Below, piece after piece: positions 7,874 through 17,468 of a stretch of DNA of 35,870 bases. The DNA comes from a virus, in IMG/VR virus record IMGVR_UViG_3300008267_010201, positions 1 to 35,870 of that record; one strand, given 5' to 3'. Every line of letters begins with the position of its first letter. The stretch's first letter is position 1. The notes below the pieces were generated by a model, which searched no databases, was not told where the DNA came from, and saw only the letters and a program-made list of their open reading frames with translations. The position numbers and the translations under genes were made by a program.

Positions 7874-9175
7874 ATGAAACCATTAGTTTTTGTAAGCTGC
7901 CCAATTGATACTCATTCCGGTTATGGAGCTAGAAGTAGAGACATAGTAAAAGCATTAATTAAATCTGAAAAATATAATGTAAAAATCCTCCCTCAAAGGT
8001 GGGGAAGTACACCTTTTGGATTTTTAAAATCAGATAATCCGGATCATAAATTAATTATGGACTGTATTTGGCCACAACCCCAATTACCTAAACAACCTGA
8101 TGTTTGGATTCAAATTACAGTACCTAATGAATTTCAACCAATAGGCAAATTCAATATTGGTATTACAGCCGGCATTGAAACTACAGTATGTGCTCCTCAA
8201 TGGATTGATGGCATCAACAGAATGAATCTTACCCTTGTATCTTCAGAACATGCTAAAAAAGTATTTGAAACTAGTATATTTGAAGAAAAAGATAATAATA
8301 CACAACAAGTAGTTCGTTCTATTAAATTAGAAAAACCAATTGAAGTATTATTTGAAGGTACTGATATTAACATTTATAAAAAATTAGATGCTTTTAATGG
8401 AGAAATAAATGACACTATAGAAGATTTAGTAAAAGAAGATTTTAATTTTCTATTTGTAGGTCATTGGTTGCAAGGAGAAATGGGGCAAGATAGAAAAGAT
8501 GTTGGAATGCTTATAAGAACTTTCCTTGAAACCTTTAAAGGCAAAAAACAAAAACCAGGTCTTATTCTTAAAGTATCATGTGGTAATTACTCTATAATGG
8601 ATAGAGATGAAATACTAGATAGAATTAGACGAATTGAGGAACATATAGGAGAAGATCTACCTAGTATATATCTACTTCATGGTGAATTAACAGATGATGA
8701 AGTAAATGAGCTATATAATCATCCTAAAGTAAAAGCACACATATCATTTACTAAAGGTGAAGGATATGGCCGCCCCCTACTTGAGGCCTCAATCTCAGGC
8801 AAACCAGTAATTGCTTCTAATTATAGTGGACATCTTGATTTTCTTGATTCTGAAATATCAACTTTATTGCCAGGGCAAATAACTCAAATTCATCCATCAG
8901 CAGTAGTTAAAGATATGCTTATACCTGAATCAGGTTGGTTTACTGTTGATTATAAAAAAGCATCTGAAACACTTGAAGATGTTTATAAAAATTATAAAAA
9001 ATATATTGACGGAGCAAAGAAACAAGCATATCGTTCACGCACTGAGTTTAATTTAGATAAGATGTCTGAAAAATTAATTAATCTATTAGAAGACAAAACC
9101 CCAAAGCAAATACAACTTAAATTACCTCAGTTAAAGAAAATTGAATTACCTAAACTAAAATTAAATAATAAATAA
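7874..9175 (+). CDS. GT4-family glycosyltransferase
   Basis: A 433-residue GT-B type protein starting two bases after the previous gene. It begins with a SCPIDTHSGYGARSRDIVKA donor/acceptor loop and has FEGTDINIYKK in the centre and FTKGEGYGRPLLEASISGKP at about 295-315 as the E-x7-E donor motif. The C-terminus is a Lys/Leu/Pro-rich tail (PKQIQLKLPQLKKIELPKLK) not seen in typical GT4 enzymes, possibly a binding tail. It probably acts with the upstream GT4 in the same pathway; the sugar transferred cannot be read from sequence. Confidence 0.85.
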   Translation: MKPLVFVSCPIDTHSGYGARSRDIVKALIKSEKYNVKILPQRWGSTPFGFLKSDNPDHKLIMDCIWPQPQLPKQPDVWIQITVPNEFQPIGKFNIGITAGIETTVCAPQWIDGINRMNLTLVSSEHAKKVFETSIFEEKDNNTQQVVRSIKLEKPIEVLFEGTDINIYKKLDAFNGEINDTIEDLVKEDFNFLFVGHWLQGEMGQDRKDVGMLIRTFLETFKGKKQKPGLILKVSCGNYSIMDRDEILDRIRRIEEHIGEDLPSIYLLHGELTDDEVNELYNHPKVKAHISFTKGEGYGRPLLEASISGKPVIASNYSGHLDFLDSEISTLLPGQITQIHPSAVVKDMLIPESGWFTVDYKKASETLEDVYKNYKKYIDGAKKQAYRSRTEFNLDKMSEKLINLLEDKTPKQIQLKLPQLKKIELPKLKLNNK

Positions 9176-9570
9176 TGCAAGAATCATTTATAATATGCGT
9201 TAGATGTGGAGGTAATGCTTGCCATGAAGTATCAAATGGTCAACTTACAGTATGGAGTTGTTTTGGATGTGGGTTTACAACAAACTCTACTTTAACAGAT
9301 GATAAAATTGAAGAAGTAGAAGCAGTAATTCCTCAATTATATAAAGATCTTAAATTTAAAGATGAAAAAGGATTATATTGGTATCCAAATAGTGTAATGT
9401 TAGAAGATAGATCAATGGTGTTCGCTGATGGAAGATCAGTTGATGATTGGAAATGGGCTGGTGTACAATCTAAAGATGATAAAGCTGATATGACAACAGT
9501 AAAATATTTCGAGGAAAAAGAATTTATGGAAGCTCTCGATTATATAGGTTTCTTTCAAAAACAAAAATAA
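9175..9570 (+). CDS. Zinc-finger-containing phage protein, unknown function
   Basis: A 131-residue protein starting on the last base of the previous stop (TAATG). The first 30 residues hold CVRCGGNACHE and CFGCGF, two CxxC pairs likely to bind zinc. The rest has many aromatic and acidic residues (KGLYWYPNSVMLEDRSMVFA, then DDWKWAG) and no motif I know. Short proteins of this kind occur in T4-like phages among structural or glycan genes. The function is unknown; the neighbours suggest glycan assembly or a general phage role. Confidence 0.7.
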   Translation: MQESFIICVRCGGNACHEVSNGQLTVWSCFGCGFTTNSTLTDDKIEEVEAVIPQLYKDLKFKDEKGLYWYPNSVMLEDRSMVFADGRSVDDWKWAGVQSKDDKADMTTVKYFEEKEFMEALDYIGFFQKQK

Positions 9571-9574
9571 TGTT

Positions 9575-10183
9575 ATGCCATCAATTAGTTATGCAATCAC
9601 TGCTTGTAATGAGCATGAAGAATTAAATAGACTTTTAAAACAACTCTATTTTAATATCAGGGACATAGATGAAGTTATAATTCAGCTTGATACAACAGCT
9701 ACAGAGGAGGTAAAAGAAGTATGTTGTAGATATCCTGCTTTTACTCTTATTGAATATTCTTTAAATGGTGATTTTGCCTCATTTAAAAATAATCTTAAAA
9801 AACATTGCAACCGAGATTATATATTTCAAATAGATGCTGATGAATACCTTACAGAAGAACTACTACTTTCCCTCCCAGAAATATTAGAACTTAATCCTGA
9901 AGTTGAATTATATGCTGTACCTAGAATCAATACAGTAAAAGGACTAACCTCAGAACATATTAATAAATGGGGATGGTATATCAATGAAAACGGTTGGATT
10001 AATTATCCTGATCATCAAACTCGTATACTTAAAAATGTACCTGAGATAAATTGGATAAATAAAGTTCATGAACGTTTAGTTGGAGCTAAAACAACAGTTC
10101 CATTACCTGAAGGATATGAGTTAATTCATCCTAAAACAATAGAAAGACAAGAAAAACAAAACCAATTTTATAATACATTATGA
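9575..10183 (+). CDS. GT2-type glycosyltransferase
   Basis: A 202-residue GT-A protein. SYAITACNEHEELNRLL at the N-terminus is the nucleotide-binding strand and loop; DFASFKNNLKKHC precedes QIDADEYL (about residues 85-92), the DxD metal-binding motif. YPDHQTRI and VHERLVG near the C-terminus match the WNE/ERL region of bacterial GT2 enzymes of the SunS/WaaE type. It overlaps the next gene by four bases. It likely adds a sugar onto a lipid- or protein-bound acceptor. Confidence 0.85.
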   Translation: MPSISYAITACNEHEELNRLLKQLYFNIRDIDEVIIQLDTTATEEVKEVCCRYPAFTLIEYSLNGDFASFKNNLKKHCNRDYIFQIDADEYLTEELLLSLPEILELNPEVELYAVPRINTVKGLTSEHINKWGWYINENGWINYPDHQTRILKNVPEINWINKVHERLVGAKTTVPLPEGYELIHPKTIERQEKQNQFYNTL

Positions 10184-10584
10184 GTACAAGAAAATATCTC
10201 CCAACATTAAGTGAATTAATTGATCGTTTAAGTATTGTTCAATTAAAAGAAGTGTTTATTGCTGAGCATAAAGATGAATATGCTAAAGAAATAGCTGATA
10301 TAGTTCATGACATTCAGTTATATTTAAAAGAAAGTAAAGAACCTATCACAGCTGAAACAATTAGAGCAATTGTAGTATTATCACAAATGAATCTACATAT
10401 CTGGCACAATGAATCAAATTATCGTAAAGGAATTAAAGATGGTAATAATTTAGAATTAACTCATGGACTAAATGGTATTCGAAATGTCGCTAAAAATAAA
10501 ATCCAGGAAGTGATGGGTGGAAGAAAAGATTATAAAATTGATTGCTTAGCTGCTGAATTTAAAGACTGGGATATATCATGGTAA
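10180..10584 (+). CDS. Conserved-looking helical protein, unknown
   Basis: A 134-residue, mostly helical protein. The N-terminus YLPTLSELIDRLSIVQLKEVF resembles a motif I associate with phage and bacterial proteins near glycosyltransferases, but I cannot name the family with confidence. A Trp/His pair (LHIWHNE) sits mid-protein and DCLAAEFKDWDISW ends it. It overlaps the genes on both sides by four and seven bases, so expression is coupled to a glycosyltransferase and a nucleotidyltransferase. No catalytic site is evident. Confidence 0.6.
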   Translation: MSTRKYLPTLSELIDRLSIVQLKEVFIAEHKDEYAKEIADIVHDIQLYLKESKEPITAETIRAIVVLSQMNLHIWHNESNYRKGIKDGNNLELTHGLNGIRNVAKNKIQEVMGGRKDYKIDCLAAEFKDWDISW

Positions 10585-10973
10585 AAAAGATATGGGTAAA
10601 TGGCACATTTGATATCCTTCATATAGGACACATCAGATTACTTGAATATGCTAATTTATTTGGTAGTGTTCGAGTTGGTATAGACACTGATAAACGAATC
10701 AAAGAAAAAAAAGGAAAAGATAGACCATATAATACTTTGGAAGACAGAATAGAATTTTTATATTCATTAAAATATATTGACTCCGTTGTTACCTTTGATA
10801 GCAATGAAGAATTAATTAACCATATTAGAGAATACCAACCAGATATGATGGTTATAGGGGATGATTATAATTACAATAATATTATAGGAATTGAATATAT
10901 ACCTGAAGTTAGATTTTTTCCTAAGGTAGAAGGTAAGTCAACAACTAAAATTTTAAATTATGGAAAAGCCTAA
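10578..10973 (+). CDS. hldC: HldE C-terminal-type nucleotidyltransferase (heptose-1-P adenylyltransferase-like)
   Basis: A 131-residue cytidylyltransferase-like protein. VNGTFDILHIGH at residues 7-18 holds the HxGH nucleotide-binding motif. DMMVIGDDYNY and EGKSTTKIL near the C-terminus match the VKGGDY and STT motifs of the HldE/RfaE C-terminal domain rather than TagD. The reaction would be sugar-1-phosphate + ATP giving ADP-sugar. The matching kinase half lies 12.4 kb downstream at 23377, so the usual fused HldE appears split. A CDP-glycerol-forming activity is the main alternative. Confidence 0.8.
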   Translation: MVKKIWVNGTFDILHIGHIRLLEYANLFGSVRVGIDTDKRIKEKKGKDRPYNTLEDRIEFLYSLKYIDSVVTFDSNEELINHIREYQPDMMVIGDDYNYNNIIGIEYIPEVRFFPKVEGKSTTKILNYGKA

Positions 10974-11352
10974 TGTTATAAATATACATGAATGTCCTGA
11001 ATGTAAAGTACCAAAAGGATGGGGTGAAGAAGTAATAATATGTAATCATGAATTATATTGTGGAAAGCTTCTACGTTTTAAAATGGGAGCAAAATTCTCA
11101 ATGCATTACCATATGATTAAAGATGAAACCTGGTATGTTAACTATGGTGAATTTATGTATAGATGGCTTGATACTGAAACAGCAGCCCTTAATGAGATTA
11201 TCCTTAAAGAAGGAGATACTGTAAGACAAAGACCAGGACAGCCACATCAACTTGAAGCATTAACTGATGGGGAGGTATTTGAAATATCTACTCAGCATTT
11301 TGATTCTGATTCATATCGTGTTTGGAAAGGCGATTCACAAAATAATAAATAA
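10960..11352 (+). CDS. Cupin-fold protein (phosphomannose isomerase-like)
   Basis: A 130-residue single-domain cupin. The first motif is FSMHYHMIKDETWYV with His49, His51 and Glu56; the second ends in GQPHQL with His96. These are the usual metal ligands. KGWGEE near residue 19 and LKEGDTV at about 82-88 match the C-terminal domain of type II phosphomannose isomerase/GDP-mannose enzymes. It may isomerise mannose-6-phosphate and feed the GDP-mannose-dependent steps below. Binding without catalysis is possible. It overlaps the upstream gene by 14 bases. Confidence 0.75.
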   Translation: MEKPNVINIHECPECKVPKGWGEEVIICNHELYCGKLLRFKMGAKFSMHYHMIKDETWYVNYGEFMYRWLDTETAALNEIILKEGDTVRQRPGQPHQLEALTDGEVFEISTQHFDSDSYRVWKGDSQNNK

Positions 11353-11353
11353 C

Positions 11354-11578
11354 ATGAAAAAAAATGACTACCCAAATATGAAATCTACAGTTAATACTCA
11401 AGGAGAAATAGTAACTCAGATAATTCATTTTGTTGGCGGTATTAAAAGAACATACCATGGTATCATATCATCTTCTATTAAGCAGGGTCAATTTACTAAA
11501 TTTAAATGTGTTGATGGGAGTATGGTTATGATTAATGATTCTAATGTATTATGTATAGAAGTATTTACTGAAAAATAG
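11354..11578 (+). CDS. Small beta-rich protein, unknown
   Basis: A 74-residue product when started at ATG 11354, directly after the cupin gene's stop. An upstream in-frame start would run deep into the cupin gene and is unlikely. The sequence is mostly short beta strands (GEIVTQIIHF, GIKRTYHGI, QFTKFKCVDGSMVMI). It reads like a small SH3/OB-type barrel, but no family is recognised. It is co-directional and spaced by one and six bases from its neighbours. The role is unknown. Confidence 0.6.
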   Translation: MKKNDYPNMKSTVNTQGEIVTQIIHFVGGIKRTYHGIISSSIKQGQFTKFKCVDGSMVMINDSNVLCIEVFTEK

Positions 11579-11584
11579 ATTATT

Positions 11585-12088
11585 ATGATAATAGGTAAAG
11601 GAAGTGTAGCTAGTGTGTTGGAAGATAGAGATGATTTAATATTCTTTGCTTCGGGAGTTAGTAATAGTTCTTGCACAGATGAAAAAGAATATGAAAGAGA
11701 ATTTAATTTACTTAAAACAGTACCTATAGATAAACACATTGTGTATTTTTCTAATTTAGGAATCTACTATAAACAAGATAGATACACTCAACATAAACGT
11801 GATGTTGAAGAGTATATTAGAAACAATTACAAAAGTTATACTATAGTCAGAATAGAAGTATGTGAATGGGTTAAAACACCTAATACTATATTGAATGTAT
11901 TTAAACGTCAATTAGCTGAAGGTATTGAACCTAAAATTCAAGATACAACTAGATATGTTTTAAGTTTAGATGAATTTCTATATTGGGTTAAAATGATACA
12001 ATCGGGGGTTAGAAATGAAATGAACATATTAGGCAGAAAACTAACTATAGCTCAAATTGTAGATGAAATAAAGCAAAATAAAATATGA
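11585..12088 (+). CDS. Shortened SDR/epimerase-like protein
   Basis: A 167-residue protein resembling a pared-down extended SDR. MIIGKGSVASVL at the start stands in for the Rossmann glycine loop, HIVYFSNLGIYY matches the strand with the catalytic Ser, and YTQHKRDVE is a Y-x-x-x-K motif. The C-terminus lacks the usual substrate-binding domain. It may be a sugar-nucleotide reductase or a non-catalytic relative. A similar but longer relative is at 20730. It overlaps the next gene by four bases. Confidence 0.65.
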   Translation: MIIGKGSVASVLEDRDDLIFFASGVSNSSCTDEKEYEREFNLLKTVPIDKHIVYFSNLGIYYKQDRYTQHKRDVEEYIRNNYKSYTIVRIEVCEWVKTPNTILNVFKRQLAEGIEPKIQDTTRYVLSLDEFLYWVKMIQSGVRNEMNILGRKLTIAQIVDEIKQNKI

Positions 12089-13008
12089 CAAAAGTAAAGC
12101 TATTTTACTTAGTAATGCCTTGGCAAATAGACTATGCTTTACTAACTAATATACAACTAAAAAAATCAAAATATTATTTAGGATCGGATATAGAGATAAC
12201 TATTGATACCCACCTTAACTTATCAGAATACTTGATTGACTGGGAAAATAGTCAATTACCAAAAGAGTTCTTTATAAGAAAATATAACGATTTAGCAGCA
12301 TTGCTTAAAGATTATAAACATAATTCTATTATATATGATGGAAAAGAAAATTATGGATTACTAGATATGCAAAAAATAGCATATGGGGAAGATTTTGACT
12401 ATTATATCCCAATATGTCCCGATATATATTTTAGTGAACATTTATTGGTTTCTCTTATTGAGGCTGCTAGATCAGTAAATAACAAATATACTGTTATTAC
12501 TCCTGAAATATATAAAATGTGGGACCACACTTGGGATGAAATTACAAATAAAAAATATCTTAGCATACCTTATGATAATTGGGATAAAGGAGATATATTT
12601 GATGTTAGGTATAATTTAAAAACCTCAGATGATGAGATATATTTAGATCCTACAGCTAGAAGTAAATGGGCAATTTGGTTTGACATTTATAATAAGGCGT
12701 TTTATGAAGATCTTTGCCCTGTTCATAATGATTGGATCGGATATGGTCCTTGGGATTGGTATTCTCTTATGTTAAGTGAGTTTGCTAAAAGTAAAGGAGT
12801 TGATTTCCAACAGTATGTTTTAAGAGGACAAACAATATTTGAATATCAAACAGGTCCTTTAAAAGATAGAGATTTTACAAATTATTATAAAGATTTTATA
12901 AAAGTTAAAATTGGAGCTAAAGAACAAAGACAACACTTCGAAGCAAACATGCAATCATATTTAAAAAAAGGCACACAGTATCTTTATAATAAAAACATTC
13001 TAAAATGA
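12085..13008 (+). CDS. Putative glycosyltransferase (GT-A-like), uncertain family
   Basis: A 307-residue protein starting MTKVKLFYLVMPWQIDYAL. YGEDFDYYIPICPDIYFSEH at about 105-124 resembles the acidic DxD-type region of GT-A enzymes ('...D.D.....D.yf...'). ITPEIYKMWDHTWDEIT and WIGYGPWDWYSLMLSEFAK follow, rich in Trp and acidic residues. It sits between a SDR-like gene and a GT10-like gene with four-base overlaps, so glycan transfer is likely. I recognise no exact family. It could also be a structural or binding protein. Confidence 0.55.
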   Translation: MTKVKLFYLVMPWQIDYALLTNIQLKKSKYYLGSDIEITIDTHLNLSEYLIDWENSQLPKEFFIRKYNDLAALLKDYKHNSIIYDGKENYGLLDMQKIAYGEDFDYYIPICPDIYFSEHLLVSLIEAARSVNNKYTVITPEIYKMWDHTWDEITNKKYLSIPYDNWDKGDIFDVRYNLKTSDDEIYLDPTARSKWAIWFDIYNKAFYEDLCPVHNDWIGYGPWDWYSLMLSEFAKSKGVDFQQYVLRGQTIFEYQTGPLKDRDFTNYYKDFIKVKIGAKEQRQHFEANMQSYLKKGTQYLYNKNILK

Positions 13009-13895
13009 ATATAGTAGCAAATTTTAGAAATCCCGAAAATGATCCTTATTTAGTCTTTCTAAAAGAAAAATACCAGGATTATCCTTTTACTTTTTGGTAT
13101 GATCGATTCCCAGAAAATATCGAACAATTAAATATTAATCCTTATAATTTTTTATTTTTACATGAACCAGATGAATTTTTTGGCTATCACAGTGTTGCAA
13201 AACAATATTCTTCTTTATTTACAGGTATATTAACATGGAGTGAAGATCTAATGAGTAATATAGATAATAGTATTTTATTTACTTATAATGGAGCTACATT
13301 AGATGATACCTTTGTTAAACAAATGAAAAATAAAGAAAAAACATTTGAAATAAGTTTTTTATGTGGTACTAAAAATGTTGTTGATGGACATATATTAAGG
13401 CATAAAGTATATTCTATAAAAGATCAAATTAATATTCTCAATAAATGGTTTTATGTTTTAGAAGATTATGATCATGAAAATGGAGTACGCCCTGGTTATG
13501 GTACTTACAATAAAGATTTATCTCATATCCCTCCTGGAGTGGATATTATAGGGTATGGGCGTAGAGTTCTATTTGAAAATAGTATGTTTAATGTTGTTAT
13601 TGAAAATGTAAATCAAAAAAACTGGTATAATAAAATAGGAGATAATTTTTTGAGCAAAACAGTTCCATTATATTGGGGGTGTTCTAATATTAGTGATTTT
13701 GGATATGATGAAAAAGGAATAATTAGATTTAAAGATGAAAATGAATTAGTACAAATACTAAATTCACTTACTCCCGAAACATATTACCAAATGAAGCCTT
13801 ACATTGATTATAATTATGAGGTTGCATTATTAGATTACTTTGAAATTAAAATAAGCGAATTTTTTGATAATTTTATTAAGTTAAATAATTTATGA
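13005..13895 (+). CDS. GT10-like fucosyltransferase
   Basis: A 296-residue protein with the GT10 (alpha-1,3-fucosyltransferase-like) C-terminal signature: FENSMFNVVIENVNQKNWYN at about 190-209, KIGDNFLSK at 210-218, and VPLYWGC at 220-226. In GT10 enzymes this region binds GDP-fucose (E-N and K positions). A GDP-deoxysugar donor would fit the GMD-like and PLP-dehydratase genes downstream. The N-terminal half is diverged. It overlaps its neighbours by four bases. Confidence 0.7.
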   Translation: MNIVANFRNPENDPYLVFLKEKYQDYPFTFWYDRFPENIEQLNINPYNFLFLHEPDEFFGYHSVAKQYSSLFTGILTWSEDLMSNIDNSILFTYNGATLDDTFVKQMKNKEKTFEISFLCGTKNVVDGHILRHKVYSIKDQINILNKWFYVLEDYDHENGVRPGYGTYNKDLSHIPPGVDIIGYGRRVLFENSMFNVVIENVNQKNWYNKIGDNFLSKTVPLYWGCSNISDFGYDEKGIIRFKDENELVQILNSLTPETYYQMKPYIDYNYEVALLDYFEIKISEFFDNFIKLNNL

Positions 13896-14812
13896 AACAA
13901 ATAACAATTAAAGATATAGAAGATATTGTAGGATTTAGTATTAGTGAGCATTGTAAGTTATTAATTAATAAGTTAGATTTAACTTATGAAGAACTTTCTA
14001 AAGAGGAAAAAGATATTACTATTATAAAAATGCTTGATGTTTTAAATGAAGATTTAGAAGTAGCAGGCAAACATAGATTAGAAAAATGGGAAAATGGATG
14101 GTATGAAAATTTAGAACTTTTAAAAAACAATAAAGATATAGATACTTTAGTTCCAAAATACTTCGGCAAATATAATATTGTTAGATGGAAAGGCAACTTT
14201 ATCAAAAATAACACCCAACCTCTCGACTATTACCAGCTTATTATTTTAATTGATGCTATTTTACATGAATTTGTTGGTAACAAATATAATAATTTAATTG
14301 AATTTGGATGTGGCCCTGCCTATCATTTACTTCGCTTCAGAAAATTCAACCCAGACATTAATCTAATAGGATTGGATTGGACTAAAGCATCACAAAATAT
14401 TATTAAAGAAATCAATAAATTAGATGAAAATAATAAAATAACAGGTTATAATTTTAATTTTTTTGAACCTGATTATCAAATTAATATTCCTGAAAGCAGC
14501 ACTGTTTTTACTTGTAATGCTCTTGAACAAGTAGGGGAAAATTATAAAGAATTTATTAATTTTATTTTAGATAAAAAGCCAGATTTATGTATTAACTTTG
14601 AACCGATGCCTGAGTTTTTAGATAGAAATAATTTAATAGATTATTTATGTATCAAGTATATGGAAAAAAGAAAATATTTAAAAGGATATTTAGCTTATTT
14701 ACAACAACTAGAAAAAGAAAATAAAATCGAAATTATATACACTAAAAGACTTTTAGGTGGCTCCTATTTTATAGAAGGATATCCGGTAGTAATTTGGAAA
14801 CCAAAAAAATAA
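13892..14812 (+). CDS. Class I SAM-dependent methyltransferase
   Basis: A 306-residue protein whose C-terminal half holds SAM motif I, LIEFGCGPAYHLLRF at about 135-149, followed by INLIGLDWTKAS as motif II and STVFTCNALEQVGENY as motif IV-like. The N-terminal 130 residues are helical and have no clear match. It may methylate a sugar or peptide in the cluster. The start overlaps the GT10 gene by four bases. Assignment to the class I methyltransferase fold is firm; the substrate is unknown. Confidence 0.75.
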   Translation: MKQITIKDIEDIVGFSISEHCKLLINKLDLTYEELSKEEKDITIIKMLDVLNEDLEVAGKHRLEKWENGWYENLELLKNNKDIDTLVPKYFGKYNIVRWKGNFIKNNTQPLDYYQLIILIDAILHEFVGNKYNNLIEFGCGPAYHLLRFRKFNPDINLIGLDWTKASQNIIKEINKLDENNKITGYNFNFFEPDYQINIPESSTVFTCNALEQVGENYKEFINFILDKKPDLCINFEPMPEFLDRNNLIDYLCIKYMEKRKYLKGYLAYLQQLEKENKIEIIYTKRLLGGSYFIEGYPVVIWKPKK

Positions 14813-14814
14813 CT

Positions 14815-15702
14815 ATGAATAATTTAATTGAACAAAGAAAAAAAGTTTATAAAAATCTCCCCCATACAGGAGAATCTATGGAAAACATAGTTTTATTTTA
14901 TAATATTTTAGAAGAAGATTATAATGAATTAATTGAATCTGTAAAAATATTCTTATTAAAGTCTTTATCTTTAATATATGAAAAAGAGTTTACATGGACT
15001 GATAGTTTTTTAGAAGATAATAATGAATTAATTATGGGTTTACCTAATAAAACCCCTAACGGTATTTTAAATCCTAAAAAAGAAACAGAAAATGAATTTA
15101 CTCAAGTTCAAGTAAAATTAAATAAAATTTTAAATAATTTAGGAATATCAAAACACATGAAACAAATGGTTATTCCTAATATTAGATATAAAAATCCAAT
15201 AGAATCTGACCAAATTAAAAATCGCCCTTATTATACCAGCAAATATCATTCTGACGCATGGGTAGGGCATGTTGGTGATTGTCAATTTTTAATAGGAGTA
15301 TTAGGAGATATAGATCACAACACTGTAGAATTTAACGAACCAATAAATGTTCATGATAACTACCTTCATAAAGCAGATAGTTTTGATGAAGGAAATAATA
15401 GATATGAAAGTTTTAAATTACTAGGAAGATTAACCAAACAAAAACTAGTAATTATGGATCATGCCTGTTTACATAGAACATTAATTGAAAAAGATAGTAA
15501 ACCTAGAATATCAATAGACATAGCAGTTATGATTGATAGTGAATTTTCTCATGCTAATGGTGAAGGATTTGATAAAAATGCTTATTCTTATTATGATTAT
15601 AATGATGTAATAAAAGAAGTTGGTTTAACAAATAAGCTTGAAGTAGAACAATCAATTTTTAATTCTACTACTACTAAAGTTCAAGTAAAACCAATATTAT
15701 GA
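14815..15702 (+). CDS. Putative 2OG-Fe(II) oxygenase-like protein
   Basis: A 295-residue product starting at ATG 14815 just after the methyltransferase stop; a start 21 bases earlier would overlap it. KYHSDAW places an HxD pair at His145/Asp147, and DHACLHRTLIEKDSKPRISI supplies a distal His (216 or 220) and Arg231, the layout of 2-oxoglutarate/Fe(II) dioxygenases. The first 120 residues are helical. It could hydroxylate a sugar or lipid in the pathway. The HxD...H...R reading is an inference from motif spacing alone. Confidence 0.5.
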   Translation: MNNLIEQRKKVYKNLPHTGESMENIVLFYNILEEDYNELIESVKIFLLKSLSLIYEKEFTWTDSFLEDNNELIMGLPNKTPNGILNPKKETENEFTQVQVKLNKILNNLGISKHMKQMVIPNIRYKNPIESDQIKNRPYYTSKYHSDAWVGHVGDCQFLIGVLGDIDHNTVEFNEPINVHDNYLHKADSFDEGNNRYESFKLLGRLTKQKLVIMDHACLHRTLIEKDSKPRISIDIAVMIDSEFSHANGEGFDKNAYSYYDYNDVIKEVGLTNKLEVEQSIFNSTTTKVQVKPIL

Positions 15703-16175
15703 TATTCCCTGAAGTAAAAATATTTCAACCGGACTCATTTGAAGATTTTAGAGGAGAATTATATACTTTATTTAAACAGGAAGAACATGAATTAGTTTTT
15801 AATCATGATAAAGTATCTGTCTCTAGACAAAATGTTTTGAGAGGATTACATGGTGATTCAAAATCATGGAAGTTGATTACCTGCTTAAGTGGTGAAATTT
15901 ATTTTGTAGTTGTAGATAATAGACCTGAATCTCCAAACTATCTAAAATGGAATAGTATAATCCTAAATGAAAATAATAAAAGACAAGTATTAATACCCCC
16001 TGGATTTGGAAATGGGCACTTAGTATTAAGCTCCCAAGCCGTGTTTTTTTACAAATGGTCATATCCTGGGGAATATCCAGATGTTAAAGATCAATTTACA
16101 CTGAAATGGAATGATCCAAAAATTAATATATACTGGCCTATAGATAACCCTATTTTATCACTAAGAGACAAATAA
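15699..16175 (+). CDS. RmlC-like dTDP-4-dehydrorhamnose 3,5-epimerase family protein
   Basis: A 158-residue cupin-fold epimerase relative. DSFEDFRGELYTLF near residue 12, NVLRGLHGD with His51 (equivalent to the RmlC catalytic His), LSGEIYFVVVD, and VLIPPGFGNGHLVLS are the family landmarks. The canonical product would be a C3/C5-epimerised 4-keto-6-deoxy sugar nucleotide. In this context it could act on the keto-sugar made by the dehydratases downstream. It overlaps the upstream gene by four bases. Confidence 0.85.
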   Translation: MIFPEVKIFQPDSFEDFRGELYTLFKQEEHELVFNHDKVSVSRQNVLRGLHGDSKSWKLITCLSGEIYFVVVDNRPESPNYLKWNSIILNENNKRQVLIPPGFGNGHLVLSSQAVFFYKWSYPGEYPDVKDQFTLKWNDPKINIYWPIDNPILSLRDK

Positions 16176-16182
16176 ATTTAAA

Positions 16183-16824
16183 ATGGTACCCGGATTTAAT
16201 TTATCAGAAATTGATTTTTTACTTAAAAAATTTAAAGTAAAAGTAAAAGGAATATTACATATAGGAGCACATGAATGTGAAGAATTAGATCTATATAATA
16301 ATTATGTAACTATTGACAATATATTATGGATTGAGGCTTTACCTTATTTAGTTGAACAAAATTTAAAGAAAAATCCTAATTTAAGAATTATAAATGCCGT
16401 TATAAGCGATACAGATGGAGTAAATATAAAATTTAACATTACTAATAATGTTAAAAGTTCATCTATGTTAAATTTAAAGTATCATAAAGAAATACACCCT
16501 AATGTTGAAGTTATAGATACTATAGAATTAAAATCCAAAACACTTAAAACCTTATATAAAGAAAATAATGTTAAAGATGATGATAATAATTTTCTTGTTT
16601 TAGATGTTCAAGGAGCTGAATTATTAGTTTTAAAAGGAATGGGAGATATATTAAATAATATTGATGCCCTTTATGTAGAAGTAAATGAAAAAGAATTATA
16701 TGATGGGTGTTGTACTTTAACAGAATTAGATAATTTCTTATTTAATTTAAATTATGATAGAAAATATTTAATGACTTTAAATGGATATGGAAATGCGTTT
16801 TATCTTAAAAATAATTTAATATGA
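16183..16824 (+). CDS. FkbM-family methyltransferase
   Basis: A 213-residue methyltransferase. [17 protein letters not shown] is SAM motif [14 protein letters not shown] is motif II, and [20 protein letters not shown] is the FkbM hallmark (LD-x-QG-E-x-x-x-L-KG). FkbM enzymes methylate hydroxyls on sugars and polyketides. A second FkbM gene lies at 24116, so the final glycan is probably O-methylated at two places. It starts 7 bases after the RmlC-like gene and overlaps the next by four. Confidence 0.85.
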   Translation: MVPGFNLSEIDFLLKKFKVKVKGILHIGAHECEELDLYNNYVTIDNILWIEALPYLVEQNLKKNPNLRIINAVISDTDGVNIKFNITNNVKSSSMLNLKYHKEIHPNVEVIDTIELKSKTLKTLYKENNVKDDDNNFLVLDVQGAELLVLKGMGDILNNIDALYVEVNEKELYDGCCTLTELDNFLFNLNYDRKYLMTLNGYGNAFYLKNNLI

Positions 16825-17432
16825 GCAACAAAATTACAAATGATCTCTTAGAGGTAGGATATTCAATAATTGATGATTTTTTACCTATTGAACTAGCAAA
16901 TGAAATAAATGAAATTTTCACTAGTAACACAGAATGGGAAATCCTAGATCAGATTAGAGAAAATCACTATAGTCATGTATTTAAGACTGATTCTCCTTAT
17001 TTGCCTAAGGAAGGAGAAAAATATTCTGCTAGATTTAAAAGATCAAAAAGCCTAGAACAGACTGAAAAAATCCAAAATATATTTAATAACAATTTTACTT
17101 TCTTCCTTCAGAAAAATTCTCCCTTTGAAGTAAATGAATTTGATATTAGATGTTATAAATTAGATGAAGGAGATCATTATAGAACACATATTGACGATTA
17201 TGCTGGTAAAATAAATTTAATTTATTATGTAAATAAAGAATGGAGATGGGATTGGGGAGGAATTTTAAATATTGCTTCTAATACAGATTATGATTTTAAT
17301 CAACCTATATTTCCAAAATTTAATAGAGTTGTCCTGTTAAACAATCAAGTATTTAGAGCTCCTCATTATGTTAGTTCTGTAGAGCCTTTTGCTTTAGCAC
17401 CTAGATATTCTATTGTTTCTTTTAATAAATAA
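16821..17432 (+). CDS. 2OG-Fe(II) oxygenase, prolyl-4-hydroxylase-like
   Basis: A 203-residue double-stranded beta-helix oxygenase. [16 protein letters not shown] gives His123 and Asp125; His182 ([11 protein letters not shown]) and Arg195 (APRYSIVSF) complete the HxD...H...R site that binds Fe(II) and 2-oxoglutarate. [11 protein letters not shown] and WGGILNI fit the prolyl-4-hydroxylase-like subfamily common in cyanophages. The substrate could be protein or glycan. A 36-base gap with no coding follows. Confidence 0.8.
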   Translation: MSNKITNDLLEVGYSIIDDFLPIELANEINEIFTSNTEWEILDQIRENHYSHVFKTDSPYLPKEGEKYSARFKRSKSLEQTEKIQNIFNNNFTFFLQKNSPFEVNEFDIRCYKLDEGDHYRTHIDDYAGKINLIYYVNKEWRWDWGGILNIASNTDYDFNQPIFPKFNRVVLLNNQVFRAPHYVSSVEPFALAPRYSIVSFNK

Positions 17433-17468
17433 TTTTGAAAACCCAAATAAAGTTACTATATTCACAAT